A stretch of DNA of 64,000 bases from Paracoccaceae bacterium (GCA_027489355.1 JAIXZY010000035.1:1-64000); one strand, 5' to 3'. Positions 36,780-47,271 are shown, counted from the first letter of the stretch. Notes: generated from the sequence alone by a model not told the origin. Program-made: numbers and translations.

Positions 36780-38003
36780 TCAGCTGCGCGACAGGCGGGT
36801 CAGAAGATCGACCTGCTTCGGCAGACAGACCGAGCGGAGATCGTAGCGCTCGCGCACCATCCGGCGGGCGGCATCGCGCATCGGCTGATAGGCCTCGGGC
36901 CGGGCCAACGCGTCACAAAGGGCCGCCGACCAGCCCTTCACATCGAAGAAATCCACCAGCCGCCCGGTCACGCCATCGGTGATGACTTCGGCCACCGGGG
37001 CGGTGTTCGATCCGACCACCAGTGTCCCGGCGGCCATCGTCTCGACCATCGACCAGGACAGGACGAAGGGATAGGTCAGATAGGCATGGACGCGGGCGAC
37101 GTGGATCAGGTCCACAAGCCGGTCATAGGGCAGCTTGCCGACGAAATGCACGCGGCCGAGGTCAAGACGGTCCTTCACCTCGTCCAGAATAACGTCCTTC
37201 CAGCTGCCCCCGCCGGGCGGGGCGCTGCCGTAGCTGACGCCTTCCTCCCCCACGATCACCACCTGGGCATTCGGGCGGGCGGCCAGCACCTCGGGCAAGG
37301 CGCGCAGGAAGATGTGGTAGCCGCGGTAGGGTTCGAGGTTGCGGTTGACGAAGGTCAGGACCTCGTCCCCCGGCACAAGGGTGCGGCCATTCGGTAGCGT
37401 GAAGCGGGCCTGCGGATTGGGGGTCAGGCGGTCGCAGTCGACACCGTCGAAGATCTCCTCCAGCCGCTGCCGCAGAAGGGCGGGATGCGTGCTGGCCTGC
37501 CATTCGGTCGGCGACACGCCCGCGTCGGCGTGGATCAGGGCCTGCGCGAGATAGGCCGCCCGGGACTGGGCGATCATCACCTGGTCGAAGCCTTGCGCCT
37601 GAAACTCAGCGTCGAAGGCCACGTCCTGGCCGATGCCGCGATAGTAGAACTCGGCAAAGACCAGAAGCTTTGCCTCGGGCCAGACCTCTTTCAGGAACAG
37701 CGTCTCGCCCCAGCCGGAATGGCCGTAGATCACGTCCGGGACGTAGCCCTGCGCCCGCATCCGTTGCGCAAAGCGCGCGACCGAGACGGCGCGGTCGCCC
37801 ATCTGGGTGAAGGTGCGGCCCAGGCGCGTGGCCTTGGGGTCAACGGGCGGGGAGGTGTGCGGATAGCGCAGAACCGGCACTTCGGCGGTCTTGCCGTTGG
37901 CGGCATCGGTCAGCGCGCGCACGTCATGGCCCCGGCGCTGCATTTCCGGCGCCAGATGCAGGAACTGCCCCGGAAAGTTCTGGTGGACGAAGAGCAGCTT
38001 CAC
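36780..38003 (-). CDS. GT4-like glycosyltransferase
   Basis: A 407-aa GT-B glycosyltransferase. The N-terminal domain starts MKLLFVHQNFPGQFLHLAPEMQRRGHDV. The C-terminal nucleotide-sugar domain contains VNRNLEPYRGYHIFLRALPEVLAARPNAQVVIVGEE, then VHAYLTYPFVLSWSMVETMAAGTLVVGSNTAPVAEVI, the usual EX7E region. It lacks membrane segments and probably acts at the cytoplasmic face on a surface glycan. It follows yejF with a 1-bp gap and may belong to the same transcript, an unusual partner for a peptide transporter. Confidence 0.88.
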   Translation of the reverse strand: MKLLFVHQNFPGQFLHLAPEMQRRGHDVRALTDAANGKTAEVPVLRYPHTSPPVDPKATRLGRTFTQMGDRAVSVARFAQRMRAQGYVPDVIYGHSGWGETLFLKEVWPEAKLLVFAEFYYRGIGQDVAFDAEFQAQGFDQVMIAQSRAAYLAQALIHADAGVSPTEWQASTHPALLRQRLEEIFDGVDCDRLTPNPQARFTLPNGRTLVPGDEVLTFVNRNLEPYRGYHIFLRALPEVLAARPNAQVVIVGEEGVSYGSAPPGGGSWKDVILDEVKDRLDLGRVHFVGKLPYDRLVDLIHVARVHAYLTYPFVLSWSMVETMAAGTLVVGSNTAPVAEVITDGVTGRLVDFFDVKGWSAALCDALARPEAYQPMRDAARRMVRERYDLRSVCLPKQVDLLTRLSRS

Positions 38004-38004
38004 G

Positions 38005-39693
38005 TCAGGCTCCGAAGGCGGCGGCCATCAGAGCTTTGGTATAAGGGGATTGCGGATCGGTAAACACGGCCTCGCAGTCGCCGGATTCGACCACATCGCC
38101 GGCCTGCATCACCATGACCTTGTGCGCCATGGCCCGGATCACCCGCAGGTCGTGGCTGATGAAGATGAAGGCCAAGCCCCATTTCCGCTGCAAGGCGCGC
38201 AGAAGTTCGACGATCTGGACCTGCACCGTCATGTCCAGCGCAGAGGTCGGTTCGTCCAGCACCACCAGAAGCGGCCGCAGGATCATCGCGCGGGCGATGG
38301 CGATGCGCTGACGCTGGCCGCCGGAAAATTCGTGCGGATAGCGGCCCATCATCGCCGGGTCCAGCCCGACTTCGCGCATGATCTCGGCCACCATCTCGGT
38401 CCGGTTGCGGCCCGGCTCCAGCCCGTGGACGCCCAGCCCCTCGGCGATGATCTGCTCGACGGTCAAGCGCGGCGACAGGCTGCCGTAGGGGTCCTGGAAC
38501 ACGACCTGCATGTTGCGGCGGATCACCCGCATCGCCTTGCGGCCCTTGGCCCGGGCAAAGGCCGCGCGCGCGCTGTCGATCAGCTCGTCCCAGCCCTCGG
38601 GTCCGGTGTCGGCGCTGCGACGGGCCTGCGCCTCGTCCCAGGTTTCGTCCAGCCGGCTGATGTCGCGCCCAAGGAAGACGACCTTCCCCTGCGAGCCGAT
38701 GAGCCGCAGGATCGCCAGCGCCAGGGTGGTCTTGCCCGAGCCGCTTTCGCCCACGATCCCAAGGGTTTCCCCGGCGCGGACCGAAAGGCTGGCGTCGTTC
38801 ACCGCCTTCACGTGGCCCACCGTCCGGCGCAGGAGGCCCTTGTGGATCGGAAACCAGACGCGCAGGTGTTCGGTCCGCACGATCTCTTGCGCGCCGGCTG
38901 GTACCGGGTCCGGCCCGCCCTTCTGTTCGGCGGCCAGCAGCTTCTGCGTGTAGGGGTGCTGCGGGTTGGCGAAGATCTCGGCCGTGGGTCCCTGTTCGAC
39001 GATTTCTCCGCCCTGCATGACGCAGACCCGGTCGGCGATGCGGCGGACGATGGTCAGGTCGTGGGTGATGAACAGCAGGCTCAGCCCCTCGGCCTTTTTC
39101 AGGTCGGCCAGAAGGTCCAGGATCTGCGCCTGGATCGTCACGTCCAGCGCGGTGGTGGGTTCGTCCGCGACCAGAAGTTCCGGCCCATTGGCCAGCGCCA
39201 TCGCGATCATCACCCGCTGGCGCTGCCCGCCCGACAGCTGGTGCGGATAGGCGCCCAAGCGGCTTTCCGCGTCGCGGATGCCGACCTTGCCCAGAAGCTC
39301 GACGATGCGGGCGCGCGCCTTGTCGCCGGTCAGGCCCTGGTGCAGGGCCAGGCTTTCGGCAAGCTGCTTTTCGATCGTGTGGAGGGGATTGAGGCTGGTC
39401 ATCGGCTCCTGGAAGATGAAGCTGATGTCGTTGCCCCGGATGCGGCGCAGCTCGCGTTCCGATGCGCCGATCATTTGCGCGCCGCTATAGGTGACAGAGC
39501 CCGCGATCTCGGCATTGTCGGACAGGAGCCCAACCGTCGACAGGGCCGTCACCGACTTGCCAGAGCCGCTTTCGCCGACAAGAGCCACCGTCTCGCCCTT
39601 GCCCACGGTAAAGGACACGCCCTTGACCGCCTGGATCACCCGCCCGTCCTGGCGGAAGCTGACGCGCAGGTCCTTGACCTCAAGTACGCTCAT
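38005..39693 (-). CDS. yejF: Peptide ABC transporter ATPase YejF (two ATPase domains)
   Basis: A 562-aa double ATPase started at the ATG at 39693 (MSVLEVKDLRVSF). Domain 1 has Walker A GESGSGKSVTALS and signature LSGGQRQRVMIAMAL. Domain 2 has GESGSGKTTLALA, FSGGQRQRIAIARAM and LDEPTSALD. It powers the YejABEF importer, known for microcin C and peptide uptake in enterobacteria. Confidence 0.93.
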   Translation of the reverse strand: MSVLEVKDLRVSFRQDGRVIQAVKGVSFTVGKGETVALVGESGSGKSVTALSTVGLLSDNAEIAGSVTYSGAQMIGASERELRRIRGNDISFIFQEPMTSLNPLHTIEKQLAESLALHQGLTGDKARARIVELLGKVGIRDAESRLGAYPHQLSGGQRQRVMIAMALANGPELLVADEPTTALDVTIQAQILDLLADLKKAEGLSLLFITHDLTIVRRIADRVCVMQGGEIVEQGPTAEIFANPQHPYTQKLLAAEQKGGPDPVPAGAQEIVRTEHLRVWFPIHKGLLRRTVGHVKAVNDASLSVRAGETLGIVGESGSGKTTLALAILRLIGSQGKVVFLGRDISRLDETWDEAQARRSADTGPEGWDELIDSARAAFARAKGRKAMRVIRRNMQVVFQDPYGSLSPRLTVEQIIAEGLGVHGLEPGRNRTEMVAEIMREVGLDPAMMGRYPHEFSGGQRQRIAIARAMILRPLLVVLDEPTSALDMTVQVQIVELLRALQRKWGLAFIFISHDLRVIRAMAHKVMVMQAGDVVESGDCEAVFTDPQSPYTKALMAAAFGA

Positions 39694-39703
39694 CTGCCCG
39701 CCC

Positions 39704-40813
39704 TCATCTGAACGTCTTTCGCGGGTCGAAGGCATCGCGGACGCCTTCGAAGATGAAGACCAGAAGCGACAGCATGATGGCAAAGGTGAAGAAGGCGGTG
39801 AAGGCCAGGAACGGGGCCTGCAGGTTCTGCTGCGCCTGACGGGTCAGCTGGCCCAGCGAGGGCAGGTCCGAGGGCAGGCCGAAACCCAGGTAATCCAGCG
39901 TCGCCAGCCCGGCGATCGTGCCGGTGATGGCGAAGGGCAGCATGGTAAGCGTGGCGACCATCGCGTTCGGCAGGACGTGGCGGAACATGATCTGCAGGTC
40001 CGACACGCCCAGGGCCTTGGCGGCGCGGACATATTCGAAGTTCCGGGCGCGCAGGAACTCGGCCCGGACGACGCCGACAAGGCCGGTCCAGCCGAAGATG
40101 ACCATCAGCGCGACGAGGAGCCAGAAGCTTTTCGCCCAGATCGCGGTGATGATGATGATGACATACAGCGTCGGGATCGAGGACCAGAGTTCGATGAACC
40201 GCTGGAACAGCAGGTCGGTAAGCCCGCCGAAATAGCCCTGCACCGCCCCCGCCGCGATGCCGATGATCGAGGTCAGCGCCACGACGATCAGCGAGAAGGT
40301 GACCGAAAGCCGGAAACCGTAGATCACCCGCGCAAGCACGTCGCGGCTGGTATCGTCCGTGCCAAGCCAGTTCATCTTTGACGGCGCGCTTGGGGCCACG
40401 CCGCCGGTATCGACGATGGTGTTGTAGCTGTAGGGGATCACCGGCCAGACCATCCAGCCCTTCTGCACCGGCTGGCCCAGGGCGGTCCCCTTCGCCTCGA
40501 CTTCGGCCTTGATGCCTTGGGGGTCGTCCCAGCAGTCCAGCGACCCGCCCGAGACGATCAGGCATTGCACTTCTGGCGTGGAGTAGTTGGCTTCCGTCCG
40601 CAGGTCGCCACCGAAGGCCACCTCGGGGTAGAACTTGAAGACCGGTGTGTAATAGCCCCCCTGGTACTGGACCAGGATCGGGCGGTCGTTGGCGATCAGC
40701 TCGGCAAAGAGCGACAGGCCGTAGAGCACAAGGAAGATCCACAGCGACCAGTAGGCGCGGCGGTTGGCCTTGAAGTTGCGCCAGCGGCGTTGGTTCAGCG
40801 GCGACAGCGCCAT
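39704..40813 (-). CDS. yejE: Peptide ABC transporter permease YejE
   Basis: A 369-aa permease started at the ATG at 40813 (MALSPLNQRRWRNFKANRRAYWSLW). A long periplasmic loop follows the first helix. The EAA loop is EYVRAAKALGVSDLQIMFRHVLPNAM. Its start codon lies one base after the final stop of full-length yejB, the usual coupled arrangement, which the TAG in yejB would disturb. Confidence 0.93.
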   Translation of the reverse strand: MALSPLNQRRWRNFKANRRAYWSLWIFLVLYGLSLFAELIANDRPILVQYQGGYYTPVFKFYPEVAFGGDLRTEANYSTPEVQCLIVSGGSLDCWDDPQGIKAEVEAKGTALGQPVQKGWMVWPVIPYSYNTIVDTGGVAPSAPSKMNWLGTDDTSRDVLARVIYGFRLSVTFSLIVVALTSIIGIAAGAVQGYFGGLTDLLFQRFIELWSSIPTLYVIIIITAIWAKSFWLLVALMVIFGWTGLVGVVRAEFLRARNFEYVRAAKALGVSDLQIMFRHVLPNAMVATLTMLPFAITGTIAGLATLDYLGFGLPSDLPSLGQLTRQAQQNLQAPFLAFTAFFTFAIMLSLLVFIFEGVRDAFDPRKTFR

Positions 40814-40814
40814 G

Positions 40815-41957
40815 TCAGTCGCGCCTTTCGAAGTCGATGCGCGGATCGACCAGCACATACATCAGGTCCGACAGGATGCCGACGACAAGACCGATCAGGC
40901 CAAAGGCAAAGAGCGTGCCGAAGATCACCGGATAGTCGCGTTCCACGGCGGACTTGAAGCCAAGCTGGCCCAGACCGTCCAGCTATAAGATCACCTCGAT
41001 GATGAGGCTCGACCCGAAGAAGACGCCCAGAAAGACGCTGGGGAAGCCAGCGATCACGATCAGCATCGCGTTGCGGAAGACATGGCCGTACAGGACGCGG
41101 GCCTCGGACAGGCCCTTGGCGCGGGCGGTAAGGACGTACTGCTTCTTGATCTCGTCCAGGAAGCTGTTCTTCGTCAGCAGCGTCAGCACCGCAAAGGACG
41201 AAATGAGCTGCGCCGTCACCGGCAGGGTGATGTGCCAGAGATAGTCGACGATCTTGCCCCAGAGGCTCAGGTCCTTAAAGTTGTCGGAGGTCAGCCCGCG
41301 CAGGGGGAACCACTGGAAGTAGCTGCCGCCGGCAAAGACGACCATCAGGAGGATCGCGAACAGGAACCCCGGGATTGCATAGGCCGCGATGATGATGCCG
41401 GATGTCCATGTGTCGAAGCGCGATCCGTCGCGGACGGCCTTGCGGATGCCCAGCGGGATCGAGACGAGATAGGCGATCAGCGTGGACCACAGGCCCAGCG
41501 TGATCGACACGGGCATCTTTTCCAGGATCAGGTCCACGACTGAGATCGACCGGAAGTAGCTTTGCCCGAAGTCGAAGGTCAGGTAGTTCCCCATCATGAT
41601 GAAGAACCGCTCCATCGCGGGAATCTGCTCTTTCCGGCATTCCGGGTGGGTCAGCGAGGGTTCGCCGGTGAAGCCGTCGTCGCAGACGATGCGGGCGAAG
41701 CCGAACTGCACCTCAAGCCGGGCCAGGAATTCCGGCGGCAGGCCGCGGGCGCCCTGATAGCCGGTGTCTTCCTCCTGCACCCCGCCGCCTTCGGTGCCAG
41801 AGATGTTCTGGATCGAATCCCCCTCGCCCTCGAGCCGGGCGAGCACCTGTTCGATCGGGCCGCCAGGGACGAATTGCGTCAGGGCAAAGTTGATCAACAT
41901 GACCCCGAACAGCGTCGGGATCACCAGCAGAAGCCGTCGAAGGATATAGGCGCCCAA
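40815..41957 (-). pseudogene. yejB: Peptide ABC transporter permease YejB interrupted by an in-frame TAG
   Basis: The start [34 protein letters not shown] and the EAA loop [26 protein letters not shown] are normal. After residue 324 (SSLIIEVIL) a TAG occurs at 40983-40985. The same frame continues without interruption to a TGA at 40815: [20 protein letters not shown], then [32 protein letters not shown]. Homologues read IFSLDGLGQ here, so TTC TCG appears as TTA TAG (two C-to-A changes). The truncated product lacks the last membrane helix. A true nonsense mutation, readthrough or a base-call error are all possible. Confidence 0.88.
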
Positions 41958-41976
41958 AGCCCCGACCGTTCCCTGA

Positions 41977-43893
41977 TTACTTCAACGCGCCCTTGGCCTT
42001 CAGCGCGTCGGCCTTTTCGGCGTTGTACCACCAGATCGACAGTTCGCCCAGACCATATGGGGGCAACGTCTCGGGGTGTTCATACATGTTGTAGTATGCC
42101 ACCCAGTTGTCCTTCTTGTAGTAGCGCGGAACGATCACGTATTCCGACCGCAGCACCCGGTCCAGTGCCCGGACGACAGTGGTCAGCTCTTGCCGCGACT
42201 TGGCGTCTTCGACCTGGTCCAAGAGCTTGTCGACCGCGGGGCTGGCATAGCCCATCCGGTTGCGGCTGGAGTTGTCCTTGGCCACCGAGGCCCAGGCCTG
42301 TTTCAGGACCCCGCCCGGTTCCAGACCGCCGTTGACCACCGTGGTCGGCAAGGCGTCGAAGTCGAAGACCGGGGGGCTGGCGCGCTGCTGCAATTGCGGG
42401 TCGTCGATGATGTCGAAGCTGGCATCCACGCCCAGCCCGCGCAGGTTCTCGACATAGGCGTTCATCACCGGCAGCAGGTCGGTGCGGACATGCACCATCT
42501 CCATCCGCAAGGTCTCGCCCTTGTCGTTGCGGCGCATCCCGTCGTCGCCGACCTTCCAGCCCGCCTCGTCCAGCAGGGCCGAGGCCTTGCGCAGGTTCTT
42601 CCGGTCCAGGTTGTTCGCGTCCGAGGACACGGGGGCCATCACCACTTCGTCCGTCAGGATGTTGGCCGGAAGCAGCCCCTCGTCCACCAGGGGCTTCAGG
42701 ATCGCCACTTCCTCGGGCGTCGGCACCCCGGTCGCGGCCATCTCGGAGTTCTCCCAGATCGAATTGATCCGGCTGAGAAGCCCGTAGAACAGCGCCTTGT
42801 TCGACCATTCGAAGTTGAAGACCAGCCCCAGCGCCTCACGCACGCGGGGGTCCTGGAACTGGGCGCGGCGGAGGTTGAAGATGATCGACTGCCCGCCCGC
42901 GATGTCTCCCGAGGGGATCACCGCCTTGACGATGTCGCCGGACTGGATCGCCGGGAAGTCGTAGCCCGTGGCCCAGCGCTTGGAATCGCCCTCGGTGCGG
43001 AAGGTGTAGACGCCGGCCTTGAACCCCTCCATCGCGGCGTTGTCGTCGCCGAAATATTCGATGCGGATGCGGTCGAAATTGTTCTGGCCGATGTTCAGCG
43101 GGTGCTTCTCGCCCCAGTAGTCCGGGTTGCGCTTGTAGATGATCTGCTGGCCGGGCTTGAAGCTTTCCAGGACATAGGGGCCAGTCCCTAGGAACGGCTC
43201 CAGGCTGGATTTCTCGAGGTCGCGGTTGTTCTCGATGTAGTCCTTCTTGGAAAAGATCGGCGAGCTGCCGGCCTGGGCAGGCATGTCGCGGAAGGACGTG
43301 CCGGGCGCGAAGGTGAACTTGATGCGGTAGGGGTCCAGCACCTCGACCGATTGATACTTGCCGTTCGAGACGCTGCGGAATTCGGGAATGCCCTTGTCGC
43401 GGAACAGTTCATAGCTGAACAGCACGTCCTCGGCCGTCAGGGGCGAGCCGTCGGAGAAGGTCACGTCCTTGCGCAGGTTGAAGATCACCCAGGACCGGTC
43501 CTCGGGGTACTCCATCGTCTCGCACAGAAGGCAGTAGGCGGCGCTCACGTCGTCGAGCGTGCCGGTCAGGATGGATTCGTAGAAGATCGAGGCCAGCGCG
43601 CCGGAGTTTCCGGCAATGGTGTAGGGGTTGAAGCTGTCGAAGCTGCCCGGAGCCCATTCGCTGATCTCGCCGCCCTTCGGGGCATCGGGGTTGACGTAGG
43701 GCAGATGCGTGAAGTCGGCAGGAAGCTTCAGGTCGCCGAAGGTGGAAATCCCGTGCGACTTGATCACGGTTTCCGCCCGGACCGGCAGGGCGAGCGCGCT
43801 CAGTGCCGCGATCAGCGCCCCGGTGGCGATCACCGGGCCAAGGTTGATCCGCGCTGCCTTCGCCCGTGCCGCCACCCGCTTCGATGTCCGCAT
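41977..43893 (-). CDS. yejA: Peptide ABC transporter substrate-binding protein YejA
   Basis: A 638-aa type-II binding protein. I chose the ATG at 43893 ([19 protein letters not shown]), with GGGAGG 8 nt upstream; the track ORF extends into the next gene's shadow. It has an export signal ending ALALPVRAE. The mature part shows the SBP_bac_5 pattern ([64 protein letters not shown]). It is the first gene of the yejABEF operon. A purified-ligand function is inferred from the family. Confidence 0.92.
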   Translation of the reverse strand: MRTSKRVAARAKAARINLGPVIATGALIAALSALALPVRAETVIKSHGISTFGDLKLPADFTHLPYVNPDAPKGGEISEWAPGSFDSFNPYTIAGNSGALASIFYESILTGTLDDVSAAYCLLCETMEYPEDRSWVIFNLRKDVTFSDGSPLTAEDVLFSYELFRDKGIPEFRSVSNGKYQSVEVLDPYRIKFTFAPGTSFRDMPAQAGSSPIFSKKDYIENNRDLEKSSLEPFLGTGPYVLESFKPGQQIIYKRNPDYWGEKHPLNIGQNNFDRIRIEYFGDDNAAMEGFKAGVYTFRTEGDSKRWATGYDFPAIQSGDIVKAVIPSGDIAGGQSIIFNLRRAQFQDPRVREALGLVFNFEWSNKALFYGLLSRINSIWENSEMAATGVPTPEEVAILKPLVDEGLLPANILTDEVVMAPVSSDANNLDRKNLRKASALLDEAGWKVGDDGMRRNDKGETLRMEMVHVRTDLLPVMNAYVENLRGLGVDASFDIIDDPQLQQRASPPVFDFDALPTTVVNGGLEPGGVLKQAWASVAKDNSSRNRMGYASPAVDKLLDQVEDAKSRQELTTVVRALDRVLRSEYVIVPRYYKKDNWVAYYNMYEHPETLPPYGLGELSIWWYNAEKADALKAKGALK

Positions 43894-43997
43894 CCGCCAG
43901 CCTCCCTGCTTGCTGTCAGACCATTCATTTATGCTATTTCGCGCTTTGTCGAGGCAACATGCCGCGATTGCGCGCGCGATTGCGTGAGCCGCAAAGG

Positions 43998-44023
43998 AAA
44001 AGCCGCCCCGTGGGGCGGCTTTG
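43998..44023 (-). terminator. Intrinsic terminator after the membrane cytochrome c gene
   Basis: Perfect arms AAAGCCGCCCC/GGGGCGGCTTT with a tight loop lie about 20 nt after the cytochrome stop codon on the minus strand, with an A/T-rich edge forming a short U tract. Confidence 0.72.
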
Positions 44024-44044
44024 CAAGATCGCGCTGGGCGAAGA

Positions 44045-44581
44045 TCAGGGATTCGCCGCCAGGTAGGCGATGACGTTGGCGCGGTCTTCCGGCTTCGGCA
44101 GACCGGCGAAGGCCATCTTGGTGCCCGGGATCGCCTGCTTGGGGTTTTCCAGGAAGGCGAAGATTGCTTCGGGGGTCCAGGGCTCGGCCGACTTGGCAGC
44201 CATCGCTTCGGAATAGGCGAAGCCGGCAACCGAGGCATGGTTCCGCCCGACGACCCCGTTCAGGTGCGGACCCACGCCATCGGACCCGTCCAGCTTGTGG
44301 CAGGACCCGCATTTCTTGAACACGGCCTCGCCGGCCGCCGCATCGCCCGCCGCCAGCAGGGCCGCGACGTCGATCGTCTCGCCCTCGCCCTCGGCCGGAG
44401 CAGCCTCTTCCCCGGTGTCGATGGTGTAGGCCTGCGTCAGCTCGCCCTCGGCATGTTCGCCGCCGTGACTCGCCGCGCCCACGGTGTAAAGCCCGTCACC
44501 CGCCCAGTTCACCAGCATAAGGACCAGAAGCGAGCCGCAAACCGCGCCCACCGTCTTGGTCATCGTCATCGTGTCGAACAT
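44045..44581 (-). CDS. cycM: Membrane-anchored c-type cytochrome (cytochrome c552/cy type)
   Basis: A 178-aa protein with an uncleaved N-terminal membrane anchor ([25 protein letters not shown]). An acidic/alanine-rich linker (residues about 37-75) and a class I cytochrome c domain follow. Haem attachment is CGSCH; the axial Met is in [11 protein letters not shown]. Architecture matches Paracoccus c552 (CycM) and Rhodobacter cytochrome cy, which shuttle electrons from the bc1 complex to terminal oxidases or the reaction centre. Orthology is inferred from architecture. Confidence 0.9.
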   Translation of the reverse strand: MFDTMTMTKTVGAVCGSLLVLMLVNWAGDGLYTVGAASHGGEHAEGELTQAYTIDTGEEAAPAEGEGETIDVAALLAAGDAAAGEAVFKKCGSCHKLDGSDGVGPHLNGVVGRNHASVAGFAYSEAMAAKSAEPWTPEAIFAFLENPKQAIPGTKMAFAGLPKPEDRANVIAYLAANP

Positions 44582-44702
44582 GGTTCACCTATCTGGGGTC
44601 TCGTGTCGCGCGGTATCTATCCGCTTCCACCGCCCGGGATCAAGGTGTAGACGCGCGACGAAACGCCCCGCGGGGCCAGTTTTCGACAAGGGATCACGCA
44701 GC

Positions 44703-45536
44703 ATGGCCGGTCGCATCGCCTTTCAGGGGGAACTTGGCGCCTATTCGCACCAGGCCTGCCAGCAGTCGCGCCCCGATTTCGAACCCGTTCCCAGCACCAC
44801 CTTCGAAGAGGTCGTGGACAAGGTTGCCCGGGGCGAGGTCGATCTTGGCATGCTTGCGGTCGAAAATTCGACCTATGGCCGGGTGGCCGACGTTCACTCG
44901 CTTCTGCCCCGCGCCGGGCTGCACATCGTGGACGAAGCCTTCGTCCGCGTGCATGTGAATCTGCTGGGCGTGCCCGGTGCCAGGGTGGAAGACGTGAAGG
45001 AAGCCCACGGCCATGTGGTGATCCTGCCGCAATGCGCGGGCTTCCTGAAGGCGCATGGCATCCAGGGCAAGGTCTCCAGCGACAACGCGCGTGCCGCGCG
45101 CGAGGTGGCCGAGCGCGGGGACACGTCGAAGGCCGCGCTGGCCAGCGAGCTTGCGGCCGAAATCTACGGGCTCACGGTGCTGGCCCGCCACATCGAGGAC
45201 CAGTCGAACAACACCACCCGCTTCCTGGTCATGTCGCGCGAGCCGGACTATCGCCGCCGCGGGCAGGGGAAGATGATCACCACCTTTACCTTCCGCGTCC
45301 GCAACATCCCCGCCGCGCTGTACAAGGCGCTGGGGGGATTCGCCACGAATGGCGTCAACATGACCAAGCTGGAAAGCTACATGGTCGGCGGCAGCTTCAT
45401 GGCGACCGAGTTCTATGCCGACATCGAGGGCCACCCCGAGGACCCGAATGTCGCGCTTGCCCTGGAAGAACTACGCTACTTCACTTCGGAAATGCGGATG
45501 CTGGGCGTCTACCCCGCCGACCGCGAGCGCGGCTAG
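44703..45536 (+). CDS. pheA: Prephenate dehydratase (with ACT domain)
   Basis: A 277-aa monofunctional prephenate dehydratase for phenylalanine synthesis, started at the ATG at 44703. The catalytic domain shows RIAFQGELGAYSHQAC, MLAVENSTYGRVADV and the DQSNNTTRFLVM motif. The C-terminal ACT domain (TTFTFRVRNIPAALYKALGGFATNGVNMTKLESYM) should bind Phe for feedback inhibition. Its stop overlaps the convergent SRPBCC gene by 4 bp. Confidence 0.95.
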   Translation: MAGRIAFQGELGAYSHQACQQSRPDFEPVPSTTFEEVVDKVARGEVDLGMLAVENSTYGRVADVHSLLPRAGLHIVDEAFVRVHVNLLGVPGARVEDVKEAHGHVVILPQCAGFLKAHGIQGKVSSDNARAAREVAERGDTSKAALASELAAEIYGLTVLARHIEDQSNNTTRFLVMSREPDYRRRGQGKMITTFTFRVRNIPAALYKALGGFATNGVNMTKLESYMVGGSFMATEFYADIEGHPEDPNVALALEELRYFTSEMRMLGVYPADRERG

Positions 45537-46009
45537 GCCTGCACCTGGCTGCGTTCGTAGCGGTCCTTGATCCGAGCGCCCATCTGGCCCAGGCGCTTTT
45601 CGAACCTGGCCTGCACCCGGCCCTTCGCCAGCCGCAACGTGTTGATGAACAGCCGCGCCGCCAGGGTCTTGGGCTTGATCTCGACATCGACCCGAAGCCG
45701 GCTGCGCCGCGGCGAGAGCAGCATCACCTCAATCTGTGATGAGCCCTCGATCGTGGGACTGTCGATCGACAGCGCCATCCGCTGATCGGGCGTCAGCTCC
45801 TCGATCCGCACCAGCACCTTGCGCGCCTTGCCCTTGAAATGCCCCCGGATGCGCCAGGAAGCCCCCGGACCGGTCAGCGGGCTCCCCTCTGGACGTTCCA
45901 CCTCGGCCCCGTTGCGGACGGCCTCGCGCTCCCACGACTGGTGGTCGGCCAGGGCCGCGAAGACGAAGGCTGCTGGAACCTCGAGGTCGGTCTTCGCCGT
46001 CAGTTTCAT
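45533..46009 (-). CDS. SRPBCC (START/Bet v1-like) family protein
   Basis: A 158-aa single-domain protein without signal peptide. LTAKTDLEVPAAFVFAALADHQSWE and ITVDVEIKPKTLAAR-like strands match the SRPBCC/CoxG fold, which binds hydrophobic ligands. Specific function unknown. It lies 49 bp downstream of nudC on the same strand. Confidence 0.8.
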   Translation of the reverse strand: MKLTAKTDLEVPAAFVFAALADHQSWEREAVRNGAEVERPEGSPLTGPGASWRIRGHFKGKARKVLVRIEELTPDQRMALSIDSPTIEGSSQIEVMLLSPRRSRLRVDVEIKPKTLAARLFINTLRLAKGRVQARFEKRLGQMGARIKDRYERSQVQA

Positions 46010-46058
46010 CCGGGCTCCGCAGGCAGGGGATCAGGTCGGGGATAGCAGGAAGATCGGG

Positions 46059-47009
46059 TCATGCAAGCCGGTCTGCAAGCCAGTTCCGCAGAATGAAATG
46101 TGCAATCGACCCATTGCGAGCCGGACGGACGAGCGGGTGCAGCCCGGCAAAGGCCTGGACCAGCTCTTCCCGGGTCAGCCAAAGCGCCTGCTCCAGCTCG
46201 TCCGGATCGATGCGAATCTCGCGGCTGACCGCCTCGGTCCGCGCCCCGACCATGAGAGAGGCAGGAAAGGGCCAAGGCTGGCTGGCCAGGTACGAGACCG
46301 CCCCGCAGTGCACGCCGGTTTCTTCCAGCACCTCGCGGCGGACGGCGGCCTCAATCGTCTCGCCGGGTTCGACAAACCCCGCCAGCAGCGAGAACATCCC
46401 CTCGGGCCAGCCGGGGCTGCGGCCGAGAAGCACGGAATTTCCCCGTGTCACCAGCATGATGACCACCGGATCGGTGCGGGGAAAATGCTGCGCCCCGCAG
46501 GAAGGGCAGGACCGCTGCCAACCGGCCGACGCACTCTCGGATCGCGCGCCGCAGGCCGAGCAGAAGCCGTGGCTGCGGTGCCATTGCAGCAATGCCTTTG
46601 CGGTGGCGACCAGTTCCGCCTCGCGCGGGGTAAGGGCGACCATGACGCCGCGCAGTTCGACAAAGCCTTCGCCGTCGGTCAGGGCCGGGTGATGTTGCAC
46701 CGTCGCGTCGAAGAAACCCGCGTCGGGCGCGTCGCCCCCGGCCTCGGGCGACCAGTCGGACAGGTCGGCCGCAAAGCGCGGCATTCCGTCGTCCAGCCCC
46801 AGGAACACCGGCGGACCCGCAAGCGCCAGCACCGGATGCCCCGCTGGAACCCAGACCGGACGCTGCCCCGCCATCAGCGGCTTGCCGCGCCAGAGCGGCA
46901 GAACCGTGCCCTGCGCCAGCATCCCGGCCAAGGCCTGCGCATTCCGCCGCAGTCCCGCCTGCCGGTCGAGTCCCGATCCGCCGAATGTGACCGTTTCCGC
47001 AATCTTCAT
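46059..47009 (-). CDS. nudC: NAD+ diphosphatase / NADH pyrophosphatase NudC
   Basis: A 316-aa Nudix hydrolase that cleaves NAD(H) and can decap NAD-RNA. The central zinc ribbon is CSACGAR...CPSCGAQHFPRTDPVVI. The Nudix box is GFVEPGETIEAAVRREVLEETGV, and the NudC-specific SQPWPFPASLM lies downstream. The N-terminal domain is of the usual type. Cytoplasmic. Confidence 0.95.
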   Translation of the reverse strand: MKIAETVTFGGSGLDRQAGLRRNAQALAGMLAQGTVLPLWRGKPLMAGQRPVWVPAGHPVLALAGPPVFLGLDDGMPRFAADLSDWSPEAGGDAPDAGFFDATVQHHPALTDGEGFVELRGVMVALTPREAELVATAKALLQWHRSHGFCSACGARSESASAGWQRSCPSCGAQHFPRTDPVVIMLVTRGNSVLLGRSPGWPEGMFSLLAGFVEPGETIEAAVRREVLEETGVHCGAVSYLASQPWPFPASLMVGARTEAVSREIRIDPDELEQALWLTREELVQAFAGLHPLVRPARNGSIAHFILRNWLADRLA

Positions 47010-47081
47010 CAGCGCCGGACCTTCATTGCCTGGGTGTCTGCCGACAAAGACTCCACGGCCTTTCGGAAAAGATCAATCGGC

Positions 47082-47097
47082 AATGGCGGCCGCCATT
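47082..47097. promoter_or_regulatory. Perfect 16-bp palindrome in the nudC/phosphoesterase promoter gap
   Basis: AATGGCGGCCGCCATT is a perfect palindrome in the divergent region between nudC (start 47009) and the CpdB-like gene. It could be an operator, but no second copy was noticed. Confidence 0.3.
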
Positions 47098-47271
47098 AAC
47101 AACCTGCGCGCGAATAACGACAATTTGCCATAACATTGACACAACCCAAGCGGTATACCGGCCGCCATCAAGGTGCGTTTCGGCGCGCGAACGGTGCCGG
47201 TCTTTCGCGTTCGGGGTTCAGGACAAGTCGCTGGAAAGTTTATGTATCACGTTCCCGTTGTGCCAGGCGCC

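Noticed and set aside
40983-40985. Pyrrolysine or programmed recoding at the yejB TAG
   Set aside because: No known amber recoding exists in this lineage and no stem-loop follows; nonsense mutation or sequence error is simpler.
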